From Bradyrhizobium sp. 4 (GTDB lineage Bacteria; Pseudomonadota; Alphaproteobacteria; Rhizobiales; Xanthobacteraceae): a stretch of 64,000 nt of DNA. Positions 33,020-41,680 of this stretch are shown in pieces (position 1 is the first letter of the stretch; every line of letters starts with the position of its first letter). The stretch spans positions 6,882,001 through 6,946,000 of the forward strand of contig NZ_CP064686.1 of assembly GCF_023100905.1 (NCBI RefSeq). The letters are read 5' to 3'. The translations under genes and the position numbers were made by a program. The notes under the pieces are model-generated. The model was not told the DNA's origin. It saw only the letters and a list, made by a program, of their open reading frames with translations, and did not search any database.

Positions 33020-33310
33020 GCCTGTGGTCGTGTGTCAGTCGGTAGGTATCCGGACAAGAGGCCGGACAGCCGCCAAGGGGTGAAGAAGCCGAGGGGCTCT
33101 TCGGAAGTGTGGAAGTCGGAAGGCTCATAGCCGGAAGACGAAAGCAAACCCGGAGCGTCCAGCATCTCTCTCAAAGAGATGCCTTGTCGAAGGTGACTTT
33201 GCTCTTTGCAACCGTGACTGGCAGCCGGAGGCGAACCGGCGCACCCCGCTCTCAACGGGGGACGCGACTTAAAGCAACGACGGATCGGGCTTTTTTGGTC
33301 TCTACCGGCA
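33020..33310 (+). ncRNA. Structured odc leader, candidate speF-type cis-regulatory RNA
   Basis: The 669-bp gap before ornithine decarboxylase (32847-33515) has no supported gene but many hairpins: GCATCTCT/AGAGATGC (33162-33169 with 33175-33182) enclosed by AGCAAA/TTTGCT (33143-33148 with 33198-33203); GCCGG/CCGGC (33224-33228 with 33236-33240); CCCCG/CGGGG (33244-33248 with 33256-33260); and AAAGC/GCTTTTTT (from 33271 to 33294), a possible attenuator. The speF motif is a known structured RNA upstream of alphaproteobacterial ornithine decarboxylase genes; position and complexity match, but I could not run a covariance search. Boundaries are approximate. Confidence 0.55.
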
Positions 33311-33515
33311 GTCCAACGCCGGCGCGGGCTACTGAAAAGGCTTGTCCTTCATTGCCAGGTGTGCGGGCGGGAACATTCCCAACCAATCCACGGCAGCACA
33401 GTCTGATGTGAGTCTTTGGCTCGTCGCGCCTCCATCGCGCGATCTGGCCGGAGCGCTCTTATCCGACGTCATTTTTTGAACGGATCCCCGTCGCTGGGCC
33501 GTTTGGGAGAGTGCT

Positions 33516-34658
33516 ATGACCGACCGTATCCAGGAATTCCTGCGCAACCGCCGCAGCGAGGGCCTCGACACCGAACCGTGCCTCGTCGTCGACCTCGAAG
33601 TCGTGCGCGACAATTACCAGACCTTTGCCAAGGCGCTACCCGACAGCCGCGTGTTCTATGCCGTCAAGGCGAACCCGGCGCCGGAAGTGCTGACTTTGCT
33701 CGCCTCCATGGGCTCCTGCTTCGACACCGCGACGGTCGCCGAGATCGAGATGGCGCTGGCCGCCGGTGCGACGCCCGACCGCATCTCCTTCGGCAACACG
33801 ATCAAGAAGGAGCGCGACATCGCTCGCGCCTTCGCGCTCGGCATTCGGCTGTTCGCGGTCGATTGCACCGCCGAGGTCGAGAAGATCGCCCGTGCCGCGC
33901 CCGGCGCAAAGGTGTTCTGCCGCATCCTCTACGACTGCGCCGGCGCCGAATGGCCGCTGTCGCGCAAGTTCGGCTGCGACCCGGAGATGGCCGTCGACGT
34001 ACTCGACGTTGCCAAGCGTCTGGGCCTGGAGCCGTGCGGCATCTCCTTCCATGTCGGCTCGCAGCAGCGCAAGGTGAAGGCGTGGGACCGTGCGCTGGCG
34101 ATGGCCTCGCAGGTGTTCCGCGACTGCGCCGAGCGCGGCATCAACCTGACCATGGTCAACATGGGCGGCGGTTTCCCGACCAAGTACCTGAAGGACGTGC
34201 CGCCGGTGGTGACCTACGGGCGCTCGATCTTCCGCGCGCTGCGCAAGCACTTCGGCAACCAGATTCCGGAGACCATCATCGAGCCGGGCCGCGGCATGGT
34301 GGGCAACGCCGGCATCATCGAGTCCGAAGTCGTGCTCATCTCGAAGAAGAGCGACGAAGACGAGGTGCGCTGGGTCTATCTGGACATCGGCAAGTTCGGC
34401 GGTCTCGCCGAGACCATGGACGAGTCGATCCGTTACGCTATCCGCACCCCGCATGACGGTGCGGACATGACGCCGTGCGTGCTCGCGGGCCCGACCTGCG
34501 ACAGCGCCGACGTGCTGTACGAGAAGAACCCGTATCCGCTTCCGGTGACGCTCGAGATCGGCGACAAGCTGTTGATCGAAGGCACCGGGGCCTATACGTC
34601 GACCTACTCGGCGGTGGCGTTCAACGGCATCCCGCCGCTGAAGACCTACCATATCTGA
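33516..34658 (+). CDS. odc: Ornithine decarboxylase, PLP-dependent alanine-racemase fold (class III)
   Basis: Decarboxylates ornithine to putrescine; some members also take lysine. The 380-residue product has the PLP lysine in YAVKAN (Lys51), the glycine-rich phosphate loop NMGGGFPTKY, the EPGRG motif and the catalytic Cys328 in GPTCDSADVLYE. Length matches eukaryote-like bacterial enzymes rather than the large inducible ones. ATG 33516 has an upstream TTGGGAGAG ribosome-binding site. It sits after a long structured leader and about 1.3 kb before homospermidine synthase, so putrescine made here is probably converted to homospermidine. Confidence 0.95.
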   Translation: MTDRIQEFLRNRRSEGLDTEPCLVVDLEVVRDNYQTFAKALPDSRVFYAVKANPAPEVLTLLASMGSCFDTATVAEIEMALAAGATPDRISFGNTIKKERDIARAFALGIRLFAVDCTAEVEKIARAAPGAKVFCRILYDCAGAEWPLSRKFGCDPEMAVDVLDVAKRLGLEPCGISFHVGSQQRKVKAWDRALAMASQVFRDCAERGINLTMVNMGGGFPTKYLKDVPPVVTYGRSIFRALRKHFGNQIPETIIEPGRGMVGNAGIIESEVVLISKKSDEDEVRWVYLDIGKFGGLAETMDESIRYAIRTPHDGADMTPCVLAGPTCDSADVLYEKNPYPLPVTLEIGDKLLIEGTGAYTSTYSAVAFNGIPPLKTYHI

Positions 34659-34688
34659 TCGCCTCTCTTTCCGAGGCCTGACGAACCC

Positions 34689-34710
34689 GGGAGCCGGCTT
34701 GCCGGCTCCC
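34689..34710 (+). terminator. Hairpin after odc
   Basis: Perfect 10-bp stem GGGAGCCGGC (34689-34698) with GCCGGCTCCC (34701-34710). The T-tract is weak, so termination may need Rho or the hairpin may only stabilise the mRNA end. It is 31 bp past the odc stop. Confidence 0.7.
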
Positions 34711-34789
34711 TCCCTGACATTTCGATTTCTGACGACGCCTTGGACCGGGTGCTTTGGGCACGTCCGTTTCAAGCGGGGACTGACGCGCC

Positions 34790-35377
34790 ATGACTGCTCT
34801 TCGGAAGACACAGGTTGATCCCACCTCGAAAGCCGCTCCGTTCGCGATCCGTGCGGAGCGTGCGGCCGACGTTGCGATGCGTGAAGCGCTGCTCGATGCG
34901 TCCTTTGGCGAGAACCGCTATGGCCGCACCTGCCAGCGCCTGCGTGACGGACGCGCACCCGCAGCCGGCCTCGCGCTGACCGCGATGCGCGAGGGGAAGC
35001 TCGTGGGAACCGTGCGGCTGTGGCACGTCAGCGCCGGAGGCAGGCCCGCTCTGGTCCTCGGACCGCTGGCGGTGGACCCTGCCTGCCGCGAGCTCGGGAT
35101 CGGCGCCGCGCTGATGCAACAAGCGCTGGCTGCCGCCCGGGCGCGCGGCCATGCCGCCGTGATCCTGCTCGGCGATGCCCCTTATTACGCCCGCTTCGGC
35201 TTCTCCGCGGCCAACACCGGCGAGCTGTCGCTGCCCGGTCCGTTCGAACGCGACCGCCTGCTGGCGATCGAATTCACGACAGGCGCGCTGGAGGGCGCCG
35301 CCGGGATGATCGTCCCGACTGGGACGGCCTTGCCCAAACGGAGGGTAGTTCGCGCCCTCCAGGCGCGCGCGGCCTAA
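34790..35377 (+). CDS. GNAT-family N-acetyltransferase
   Basis: Predicted acetyl-CoA-dependent acyltransferase of 195 residues. The strand-loop VLGPLAVDPACRELGIGAAL (about 88-107) contains the acetyl-CoA pyrophosphate loop (R-x-x-G-I-G), followed by ILLGDAPYYARFGFSAA, typical of YhbS-like GNAT proteins. Its place between ornithine decarboxylase and the RidA/homospermidine synthase genes suggests a polyamine or amino-acid substrate, but this is only contextual. The first 18 residues may be a disordered extension. Confidence 0.85.
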   Translation: MTALRKTQVDPTSKAAPFAIRAERAADVAMREALLDASFGENRYGRTCQRLRDGRAPAAGLALTAMREGKLVGTVRLWHVSAGGRPALVLGPLAVDPACRELGIGAALMQQALAAARARGHAAVILLGDAPYYARFGFSAANTGELSLPGPFERDRLLAIEFTTGALEGAAGMIVPTGTALPKRRVVRALQARAA

Positions 35378-35524
35378 GGGATCGCCATGATGGCGACGAC
35401 CCCGCCGCGTTAAGCGGCAACGCCCGGCTGTGCCTGCGTTAGGCTTCGTTCCTTTGGGGTTGCGCAGGCCGGCAAATTGCCCCTAAACCCCACGAAATTC
35501 CTCTTCAGTCGAGGCCCACGACCA

Positions 35525-35914
35525 ATGTCCCGCCGCCTGATTTCCACCGGCTCCCCGTTCGAGAAGACCGCCGGCTACAGCCGCGCCGTGATCGACGGCG
35601 AGTTCGCCTTCGTCGCGGGGACCACCGGTTACGACTACACCACGATGACAATGCCGGCCGATGTCACGAGCCAGTCACGCAACTGCTTCAAGACCATCGA
35701 AGCTGCCCTGAAGGAGGGCGGCTTCGAGATGGCCGACATCGTCCGCGTGACCTACTACATCACCGACATCAAGGATGCGGACGCGCATTTCGCGGTCTGC
35801 GGCGAAGTCCTCGGCGAGATCCGCCCGGCCGCCACGCTTCTCGTCGTCTCGGCGCTCTACAAGCCCGAGATGAAGGTCGAAATCGAAGCCACTGCCAAGC
35901 GCCGCAGCGCCTGA
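35525..35914 (+). CDS. RidA/YjgF family protein
   Basis: Small cytoplasmic protein of 129 residues of the RidA family, members of which hydrolyse reactive enamine/imine intermediates released by PLP enzymes. Family sequences include GEFAFVAGTTGYD and the C-terminal VVSALYKPEMKVEIEATA; the usual Arg and Glu of the active site are seen near RPAATLLVVS and VEIEA. ATG 35525 starts MSRRLISTGSPFEK; the frame extends to 35477. It precedes homospermidine synthase by 48 bp in the same direction, so it may protect that pathway from imine by-products. Confidence 0.88.
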   Translation: MSRRLISTGSPFEKTAGYSRAVIDGEFAFVAGTTGYDYTTMTMPADVTSQSRNCFKTIEAALKEGGFEMADIVRVTYYITDIKDADAHFAVCGEVLGEIRPAATLLVVSALYKPEMKVEIEATAKRRSA

Positions 35915-35962
35915 GCCATCCCCCACCATTTGTTCGCCAGCACGTTCCGGAGAAACCATCCC

Positions 35963-37405
35963 ATGAGCCCCGCCTCGCAGATCTACGCGAAGATCACTGG
36001 TCCCATCGTCATGGTCGGCTTCGGCTCCATCGGCAAAGGCACGTTGCCGCTGATCGAGCGGCATCTCGATTACGACAAGTCGCGCATCACCGTGATCGAT
36101 CCGAAGGACGAGGGGCGCAAGGCTCATTGCGAGAAGCACAATGTGCGCTTCATCCAGAAGGGCGTGACCAAGGACAATTATCGGGAGTTGCTGACCCCGC
36201 TGCTCACTGAGGGCGGCGGCCAGGGCTTTTGCGTCAATCTCTCGGTCGACACCGGCTCAACCGACATCATGGAGCTCTGCAACGAGCTCGGCGCTCTCTA
36301 TATCGACACCGTCAACGAGCCCTGGCTCGGCTTCTATTTCGATTCCTCGAAGGGCCCGGAGGCGCGCTCCAACTACGCCCTTCGCGAAGCGACGCTGGCC
36401 GCCAAGAAGGCGCGCCCCGCGGGCTCGACCACGGCCGTCTCCTGCTGTGGCGCCAATCCCGGCATGGTCTCGTTTTTCGTCAAGCAGGCGCTGCTCAACG
36501 TCGCCGCTGACCTGAAGCTCAATGCGCCCAAGCCGAAGACCAAAGCCGAATGGGCGGACTTGATGCGACAGGCCGGCATCAAGGGCATCCACATCGCCGA
36601 ACGCGACACCCAGCGCTCCAAGAAGCCGAAAGAGCCCGATGTCTTCGTCAACACCTGGTCGGTGGAAGGTTTCCTGTCGGAAGGCGTGCAGCCATCAGAA
36701 CTCGGCTGGGGCACCCACGAAAAATGGATGCCCGAGAATGCGCGCACCCACGAATCCGGCTGCGGCGCCGCCATCTATCTGATGCAGCCCGGCGCCAATA
36801 CGCGCGTGCGCACCTGGTGCCCGACCCGCGGCGCGCAGTATGGCTTCCTTGTCACCCACAACGAGTCGATCTCGATCGCGGACTATTTCACCGTGCGCGA
36901 CGCATCGGGCACGGCGGTCTATCGGCCGACCTGCCACTATGCCTATCATCCGGCTGACGATGCCGTGCTGTCGCTGCATGAAATGTTCGGCCGCGCCGCT
37001 AAGATGCAGGAAAAGCACCACATCCTCGACGAGAACGAAATCGTCGACGGCATCGACGAACTCGGCGTGCTGCTGTTCGGCCATGACAACAATGCCTATT
37101 GGTTCGGCTCGCAGCTCTCCATCGAGGAGACCCGCAAGCTCGCGCCCTATCAGAACGCCACCGGCCTGCAGGTGACCTCCGCCGTGCTCGGCGGCATGGT
37201 GTGGGCGCTGGAAAACCCGAACGAGGGCATCGTCGAAGCCGACGAGATGGATTTCGACCGTCTGCTGGAAATTCAGCTGCCGTATCTCGGGCCGGTCAAG
37301 GGTTTCTACACCGACTGGACCCCGCTGACGGATCGTCCTGGACTGTTTCCGGAAGATATCGACACCAGCGATCCCTGGCAGTTCCGGAACGTTTTGGTGC
37401 GGTGA
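35963..37405 (+). CDS. hss: Homospermidine synthase
   Basis: NAD-dependent enzyme that transfers an aminobutyl group from putrescine to another putrescine (or from spermidine) to make sym-homospermidine, the main polyamine of many rhizobia. The 480-residue product has the N-terminal Rossmann motif VMVGFGSIGKGTLPLI, DTVNEPWLGFY, and the conserved SCCGANPGMVSFFVKQAL; length matches the family. ATG 35963 follows GGAGAAACC. With odc upstream it completes a putrescine-to-homospermidine route. Confidence 0.95.
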   Translation: MSPASQIYAKITGPIVMVGFGSIGKGTLPLIERHLDYDKSRITVIDPKDEGRKAHCEKHNVRFIQKGVTKDNYRELLTPLLTEGGGQGFCVNLSVDTGSTDIMELCNELGALYIDTVNEPWLGFYFDSSKGPEARSNYALREATLAAKKARPAGSTTAVSCCGANPGMVSFFVKQALLNVAADLKLNAPKPKTKAEWADLMRQAGIKGIHIAERDTQRSKKPKEPDVFVNTWSVEGFLSEGVQPSELGWGTHEKWMPENARTHESGCGAAIYLMQPGANTRVRTWCPTRGAQYGFLVTHNESISIADYFTVRDASGTAVYRPTCHYAYHPADDAVLSLHEMFGRAAKMQEKHHILDENEIVDGIDELGVLLFGHDNNAYWFGSQLSIEETRKLAPYQNATGLQVTSAVLGGMVWALENPNEGIVEADEMDFDRLLEIQLPYLGPVKGFYTDWTPLTDRPGLFPEDIDTSDPWQFRNVLVR

Positions 37406-37411
37406 TTGTGC

Positions 37412-37500
37412 CGTCATGCCCGGACTTGTCCCGGGCATCCACGCACTTCTTTCTCGCGACTCCAAGAACGTGGATGGCCGGGACAAGCCCGGCCATGACG
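37412..37500. repeat. Palindromic intergenic repeat, GTCATGCCCGGACTTGTCCCGG family (second copy)
   Basis: CGTCATGCCCGGACTTGTCC is mirrored by GGGACAAGCCCGGCCATGACG, with ATCCACG and CGTGGAT as an inner pair. It is the same type as 9246-9331 and again separates convergent genes. Confidence 0.85.
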
Positions 37501-37517
37501 CCACAGCTGGCAGTTAG

Positions 37518-37853
37518 CTACTTCCTCTCGATCGGCGGCGCGATCTTCTCGGCTGGCGCCGGCGGCAATGTTGGTTTAGCCGCACCGGCAGCGCCCTGCG
37601 TCTGCGGGTCGGGCCGCGCGGGCTCTGGGGCTGGCGTGGTCGGCCGATCACCGCCGGGCTTGGCCTCCGCAGGCTTGTTCTGATCGTCGGACGGCGTGCC
37701 CTGAAGGGGTTGCGTCGCCTGGGCCGTCTGCATCCGGGTCTCGGCGCGGATTTGCGCCAGCGACATGCCTGACACCACGACGCCCGCCGCGAACAGCGAG
37801 CAGGCAACCATCAGGTCGATCTTCAGTCTGCGCTTCTCATATTGGCCGGGCAT
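37518..37853 (-). CDS. Single-helix membrane protein with Pro/Ala-rich tail, unknown
   Basis: Hypothetical protein of 111 residues. A basic N-terminus (MPGQYEKRRLKID) precedes one hydrophobic helix (LMVACSLFAAGVVVSGMSLA, residues 14-33). The rest is low-complexity Pro/Ala/Lys/Thr, predicted to extend into the periplasm. No family or function recognised. I chose ATG 37853 because the longer frame to 38027 adds only an implausible Arg/Pro-rich extension. It lies downstream of, and 100 bp from, the MgtC gene on the same strand. Confidence 0.65.
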   Translation of the reverse strand: MPGQYEKRRLKIDLMVACSLFAAGVVVSGMSLAQIRAETRMQTAQATQPLQGTPSDDQNKPAEAKPGGDRPTTPAPEPARPDPQTQGAAGAAKPTLPPAPAEKIAPPIERK

Positions 37854-37953
37854 GTCGATCACCGCCTTTGTCCGTGGGATCAACGAAATCGCCGGTCCGC
37901 GGTTCCCTGCCCGTGGTGCGGGAACTCGGCGGCTGCGCGCCCAATCGCCGCGC

Positions 37954-38670
37954 TCAGTCCGTGGTGCTGACTTCCCAGGTGGCGTGGCGGACGCCGGGCA
38001 GGTGCTGGAGATCGGTGGCCACTGCATTCAGCTCGTTTGGATCGACGGCGCTCGCGACCAGCTTTGCCACGATCTCGATCAGATCATCCCCGGTTTCGAC
38101 CATTTCGATATCGGCCACCAGATATTTTGCGCTCTCGAGCTTCTCAACGAGCCGGTCACGCATGTCGGGCAAGGCGTCCGATGCGACCGCGAGCTTGAAG
38201 TAATAGGTCGCCTCGGAGGTCTTCTCGTTGAGAGGGATGCGGTTGATGGCGTTGACCAGCGGCCGCAGCATGGTGTTGCCGGCAATGACGAAGACGGTGA
38301 GCGCCGCGGCCTGCGCGACCATGTCGGCGCCGGCGCAGGAGCCGACCGCGGCCGAAGCCCACAGCGTCGCCGCGGTATTGAGCCCGCGCACGTCCATGCC
38401 CTGCTTCATGATGACGCCGGCGCCGAGGAAGCCGATGCCCGAGACGACGTAGGAGATCACCCGCACCGCGCCGTCGGCGCCGGTCAGGTGCATGGCGAGA
38501 TCGACGAAGGCGGCGGCGCCGACCGCGACCAGCACGTTGGTACGCAGGCCCGCGGTGCGCTGCCGGTATTGCCGCTCGGCACCGATCAGCGTGCCCAGCA
38601 CGAAGGCCGTGAACAGGCTGACCAGCGTGTCCGCGAAGTCAGCGAGCTGGAAGGTCGTCAGAAACCGCAT
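37954..38670 (-). CDS. MgtC/SapB family membrane protein
   Basis: Membrane protein of 238 residues. The MgtC domain covers residues about 10-145 with four or five helices and family motifs LGTLIGAERQYRQRTAGLRT and GIGFLGAGVIMKQG (with LNTAATLWASAAVG). A cytoplasmic ACT-like C-terminal domain follows (about 155-238). MgtC proteins promote survival at low Mg and modulate ATP synthase or phosphate uptake; function varies. It starts 31 bp after the WD40 gene on the same strand and could be the last gene of the zinc-linked transcript. Confidence 0.9.
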   Translation of the reverse strand: MRFLTTFQLADFADTLVSLFTAFVLGTLIGAERQYRQRTAGLRTNVLVAVGAAAFVDLAMHLTGADGAVRVISYVVSGIGFLGAGVIMKQGMDVRGLNTAATLWASAAVGSCAGADMVAQAAALTVFVIAGNTMLRPLVNAINRIPLNEKTSEATYYFKLAVASDALPDMRDRLVEKLESAKYLVADIEMVETGDDLIEIVAKLVASAVDPNELNAVATDLQHLPGVRHATWEVSTTD

Positions 38671-38700
38671 GGCCCCATCTACGGTCGGAACGATGACAGA

Positions 38701-39720
38701 TTAAAGCTCCAGCAGGCCGCCGTCCCCATTTTCGTCGGCAAACGCCAGCAGCGTCCCCTTGGCATTCCAGGCGAGCGCGGCCACCGGCGGGGTGCCATTG
38801 CGGCGGACGAGGATCTCGGCGCCGTCCTCCAGACGCACCATCAGCACGGTGCCGTCGCTATAGCCGGCGGCGAAGATGTCGTTCCTGGGATGGCAGGCAA
38901 CGACCGACACGCGCGCCTGCAGCGGCGCGAGCATCGCAGGCTCCTTGCCCATCGGGCCGTCCTTGCTGGCGAACGGCCATATGATGACGGTGTCGGCGCC
39001 CGAAGTCGCGAGCCCCTTGCCGCCCGCGCTCCACGACATCGAGCGGACGCGGCCGGGATAGCCGGTCATGCGCATGTGCCTGTTGTCGGCAAGCCGCCAG
39101 CCGTGCAGCGCCGATTCGTGCATCGTGGTGACCAGGAATTTGTTGTCCGGGCTGAAGGTAACGCCGAGATGCGAGCCGGCCCAGGGCAGGAATTCGGCCG
39201 ATCCCGCCATGTTGGGAAACCACAGCGTCGCGCCGTTGTAATGGGCGATCGCGAGACGCTGGCCCTTCGGCGCAAACGCGAGGCCGCCGACGGTCGAGGG
39301 CACCTCGAGCGACTTCTCCTCGCTCTTGCCGCTCTTGAAGAAAGCGGTCTTGCCGGCCGACCAGGCGTAGGCACCGTCCGGATGCAGCGCTACCGCATCG
39401 ATCCAGCGCCGCTTCGGGTCGGTGGCAAGCAGCGTCACCTCGCCCTTGGCGTCGAGCGACACGACTTTTCCATCGTCGCCGCCCATCACGAGGCGCTTGC
39501 CGTCGGAGGCGGCCGAGAGAATGCCGCCGCTGTGCACGGCGACCTTGCTGATCTCACCCTGGCCATCCACGAACGCAACGTTCTCCTCGCCGCCAACGAA
39601 GGCGGCGCGAGGCCCAAGGAAATGCACGGAGGTCACGACCGTCCCGAGCGCGAGCGGCTTGACGCGCTCGGTGACGGAGACGATCGAGGCGCAATCGGCG
39701 GGCGGCGTAAACTCTTTCAT
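38701..39720 (-). CDS. WD40-repeat beta-propeller protein coupled to a COG0523 GTPase
   Basis: Cytoplasmic propeller of 339 residues from ATG 39720 (no signal peptide). Repeats are degenerate but visible: AVHSGGILSAASDGKRLVMG, IDAVALHPDGAYAWSAG, VGGLAFAPKGQRLAIAHYNG, GVTFSPDNKFLVTTMHES, RSMSWSAGGKGLATSGAD, SVVACHPRNDIFAAGYSDG and ALAWNAKGTLLAFADENGD, about seven blades. Its ATG overlaps the stop of the COG0523 gene by one base (TGATG), a sign of translational coupling and joint function. The role is not known; a scaffold for zinc delivery is inferred from the operon. It differs from AztD, a periplasmic zinc propeller, by lacking an export signal. Confidence 0.85.
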   Translation of the reverse strand: MKEFTPPADCASIVSVTERVKPLALGTVVTSVHFLGPRAAFVGGEENVAFVDGQGEISKVAVHSGGILSAASDGKRLVMGGDDGKVVSLDAKGEVTLLATDPKRRWIDAVALHPDGAYAWSAGKTAFFKSGKSEEKSLEVPSTVGGLAFAPKGQRLAIAHYNGATLWFPNMAGSAEFLPWAGSHLGVTFSPDNKFLVTTMHESALHGWRLADNRHMRMTGYPGRVRSMSWSAGGKGLATSGADTVIIWPFASKDGPMGKEPAMLAPLQARVSVVACHPRNDIFAAGYSDGTVLMVRLEDGAEILVRRNGTPPVAALAWNAKGTLLAFADENGDGGLLEL

Positions 39721-40757
39721 CACGAGACGATGCAGCTCTCAAAACCCTGGCGAATGAGATCTTGCGGCAATTCGCGACCGATGAAGACGAGGCGGCTCTC
39801 GCGCGGCTCGCCGTCCTTCCATTTGCGCTGGTGATTGCCCTCCAGCATCATGTGCACGCCCTGGAAGACGTAGCGGTCGTCGTCGTCGTGGAAAGCGAGG
39901 ATGCCCTTGGAGCGCAGGATCTTGCCGCCCTCCACCTGCACCAGATTCTGGAGCCAGGGCATGAACACGTTCGGATCAAGCGGCTTGTCGGTCTTGAGCG
40001 ACAGCGATTGCATGTCCTCGTCGTGATAGTGCTTCAGGCCGTGGCCGTGATCATGATCGTGACCGTGGTGATGATGATCATGGTCGTGGTCATGATCCTC
40101 GGCATTCAGGAAGTCCGGCTCGATGTCGAGGATGCGGTCGAGGTCGAAAGCGCCGCGGTCGAGCACGTCCGCCAAAGCCACCGAGCAGCGCTCGGTGCGG
40201 TGCAGCTTCGCATAGGGGTTGATGGCGCGGATGCGAGCCTCGACCTCGGCAAGCTCGGCCTTGGTGACGAGATCGGTCTTGTTCAGCACGATGACGTCGG
40301 CAAAGGCGATCTGGTTCTTGGCCTCGGGTGCATCCTTGAGACGGTCGGACAGCCACTTGGCATCCGCAACCGTGACGACCGCGTCAAGGCGCGCGTTCTT
40401 CTGCACGTCCTCGTCGACGAAGAAGGTCTGGGCCACCGGTGCCGGATCGGCAAGACCGGTGGTCTCGACGATGATGGCGTCGAACTTGCCCTTGCGCTTC
40501 ATCAGGCCTTCCATGATGCGCACGAGATCGCCGCGCACGGTGCAGCAGATGCAGCCGTTGTTCATCTCGAACACTTCCTCATCGGCGCCGATGATGAGGT
40601 CGTTGTCGATGCCTATCTCGCCGAACTCGTTGACGATGACGGCGTACTTCTTGCCGTGGTTTTCCGACAGGATGCGGTTCAACAGCGTGGTCTTGCCGGC
40701 ACCGAGATAGCCGGTCAGGACGGTCACGGGAATTTTTGGGGCGGTCGCTTCAGACAT
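39720..40757 (-). CDS. CobW/COG0523 family GTPase, putative zinc metallochaperone
   Basis: G3E-family P-loop GTPase of 345 residues. It has the Walker A motif GYLGAGKTT (16-24), the metal-binding CICC (69-72), GTPase base motif NKTD (near 158) and the C-terminal CobW domain (LVFIGRELPQDLIRQGF). A His/Asp-rich insert of alternating HD pairs (about 221-246) supplies extra metal ligands. ZNG1-type members deliver zinc to client proteins in a GTP-dependent way, and its place behind a Zur-box zinc transporter operon supports zinc rather than cobalt. Confidence 0.93.
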   Translation of the reverse strand: MSEATAPKIPVTVLTGYLGAGKTTLLNRILSENHGKKYAVIVNEFGEIGIDNDLIIGADEEVFEMNNGCICCTVRGDLVRIMEGLMKRKGKFDAIIVETTGLADPAPVAQTFFVDEDVQKNARLDAVVTVADAKWLSDRLKDAPEAKNQIAFADVIVLNKTDLVTKAELAEVEARIRAINPYAKLHRTERCSVALADVLDRGAFDLDRILDIEPDFLNAEDHDHDHDHHHHGHDHDHGHGLKHYHDEDMQSLSLKTDKPLDPNVFMPWLQNLVQVEGGKILRSKGILAFHDDDDRYVFQGVHMMLEGNHQRKWKDGEPRESRLVFIGRELPQDLIRQGFESCIVS

Positions 40758-40811
40758 AACAACTCCGGACTTCGGGCTTTTCGCGCGACGCGAGGCGGGG
40801 TGGCCCCTGCC

Positions 40812-41675
40812 CTAGTGGTCAAGCGCGCTGGTCAGGGCCTTTATATTGTGCCTGACCATATCAATGTAAGTGGGTGCAGGCCCCTTTTCGCCGGTCAAAC
40901 CGTCCGAAATCAGGGTCCCACCGACTTTTGAGCCGGTCTCCGCCGCGATCCGCCGGATCAGCCGGTCGTCGCTGATATTTTCCAGGAACACGGCCGGGAT
41001 TTTTTGGGCCTTGATCTGGCCGATGATGGTGGCGATGTCCCGCGCGCTGGGCTCGGTTTCCGTCGAGACGCCCAAGGGCGCGATGAACCTGACGCCGTAT
41101 TCGGCGGCGAAATACCCGAAGGCGTCATGGGTCGAGATCACCTTGCGCCGCTCCTGCGGGATTTTGGCCACGGCTTCGCGGACCTCGCGGTCGAGCGTTT
41201 CGAGCTTTTCCAGATAGGCCTTGGCCTGGGCGCGGAAGAACTCCGCATCATCTGGGTCGGCCGTAGCCAGCGCATCGGCGATGTCGGTGACGTAGATTTT
41301 GGCGTTGGGGACGGACTGCCAGCCATGCGGGTCTGCGGCAGAGCCGAGCTTGAGCGGCGCGATGCCCGCGCTCGCGGTGACCACCTGCGCCTTGCTTCCC
41401 GAGGACTGCACGAGGCGCGGCAGCCAACCCTCGAGACCAAGCCCGTTGACGACGACGAGATTTGCGTCCGCGATCCGCTTCGCATCGCTTGGCGCGGGCG
41501 TGTAGACGTGGACGTCGCTGTCGGCCCCGACCAGCGTCGTCAGATTGATCCGGTCGCCGCCGACATTGCGGACGAAATCGGCGAGGATCGAGAAGCTCGC
41601 GACGACCTTCAGTTGCTCCGCGGCGTGCAGCGGCGAGGCAATCAGCAAAAGCACACAAAGCAGGATGCGCCGCAT
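40812..41675 (-). CDS. znuA: Zinc ABC transporter substrate-binding protein (ZnuA/AztC-like)
   Basis: Periplasmic metal receptor of 287 residues with a signal peptide (MRRILLCVLLLIASPLHAA). Predicted ligands are His56 (DVHVYTP), His117 (DPHGWQ), His183 (STHDAFGYF) and Asp258. A His at the third position marks zinc-type receptors; manganese receptors have Glu there. The usual His-rich loop of ZnuA after the first ligand is missing, as in AztC. ATG 41675 is chosen; the frame extends upstream into the permease gene. It follows the permease by 5 bp. Confidence 0.9.
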   Translation of the reverse strand: MRRILLCVLLLIASPLHAAEQLKVVASFSILADFVRNVGGDRINLTTLVGADSDVHVYTPAPSDAKRIADANLVVVNGLGLEGWLPRLVQSSGSKAQVVTASAGIAPLKLGSAADPHGWQSVPNAKIYVTDIADALATADPDDAEFFRAQAKAYLEKLETLDREVREAVAKIPQERRKVISTHDAFGYFAAEYGVRFIAPLGVSTETEPSARDIATIIGQIKAQKIPAVFLENISDDRLIRRIAAETGSKVGGTLISDGLTGEKGPAPTYIDMVRHNIKALTSALDH

Positions 41676-41680
41676 CGCTA

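Noticed and set aside
32884..33255. 123-codon minus-strand frame in the odc leader
   Set aside because: It lies antisense to the hairpin-rich leader, has no ribosome-binding site I can support and its product resembles no protein; RNA structure explains the sequence better.
33109..33411. 100-codon plus-strand frame in the odc leader
   Set aside because: Arg/Thr/Ser-rich product that crosses several hairpins; no ribosome-binding site. A shorter leader peptide cannot be excluded.
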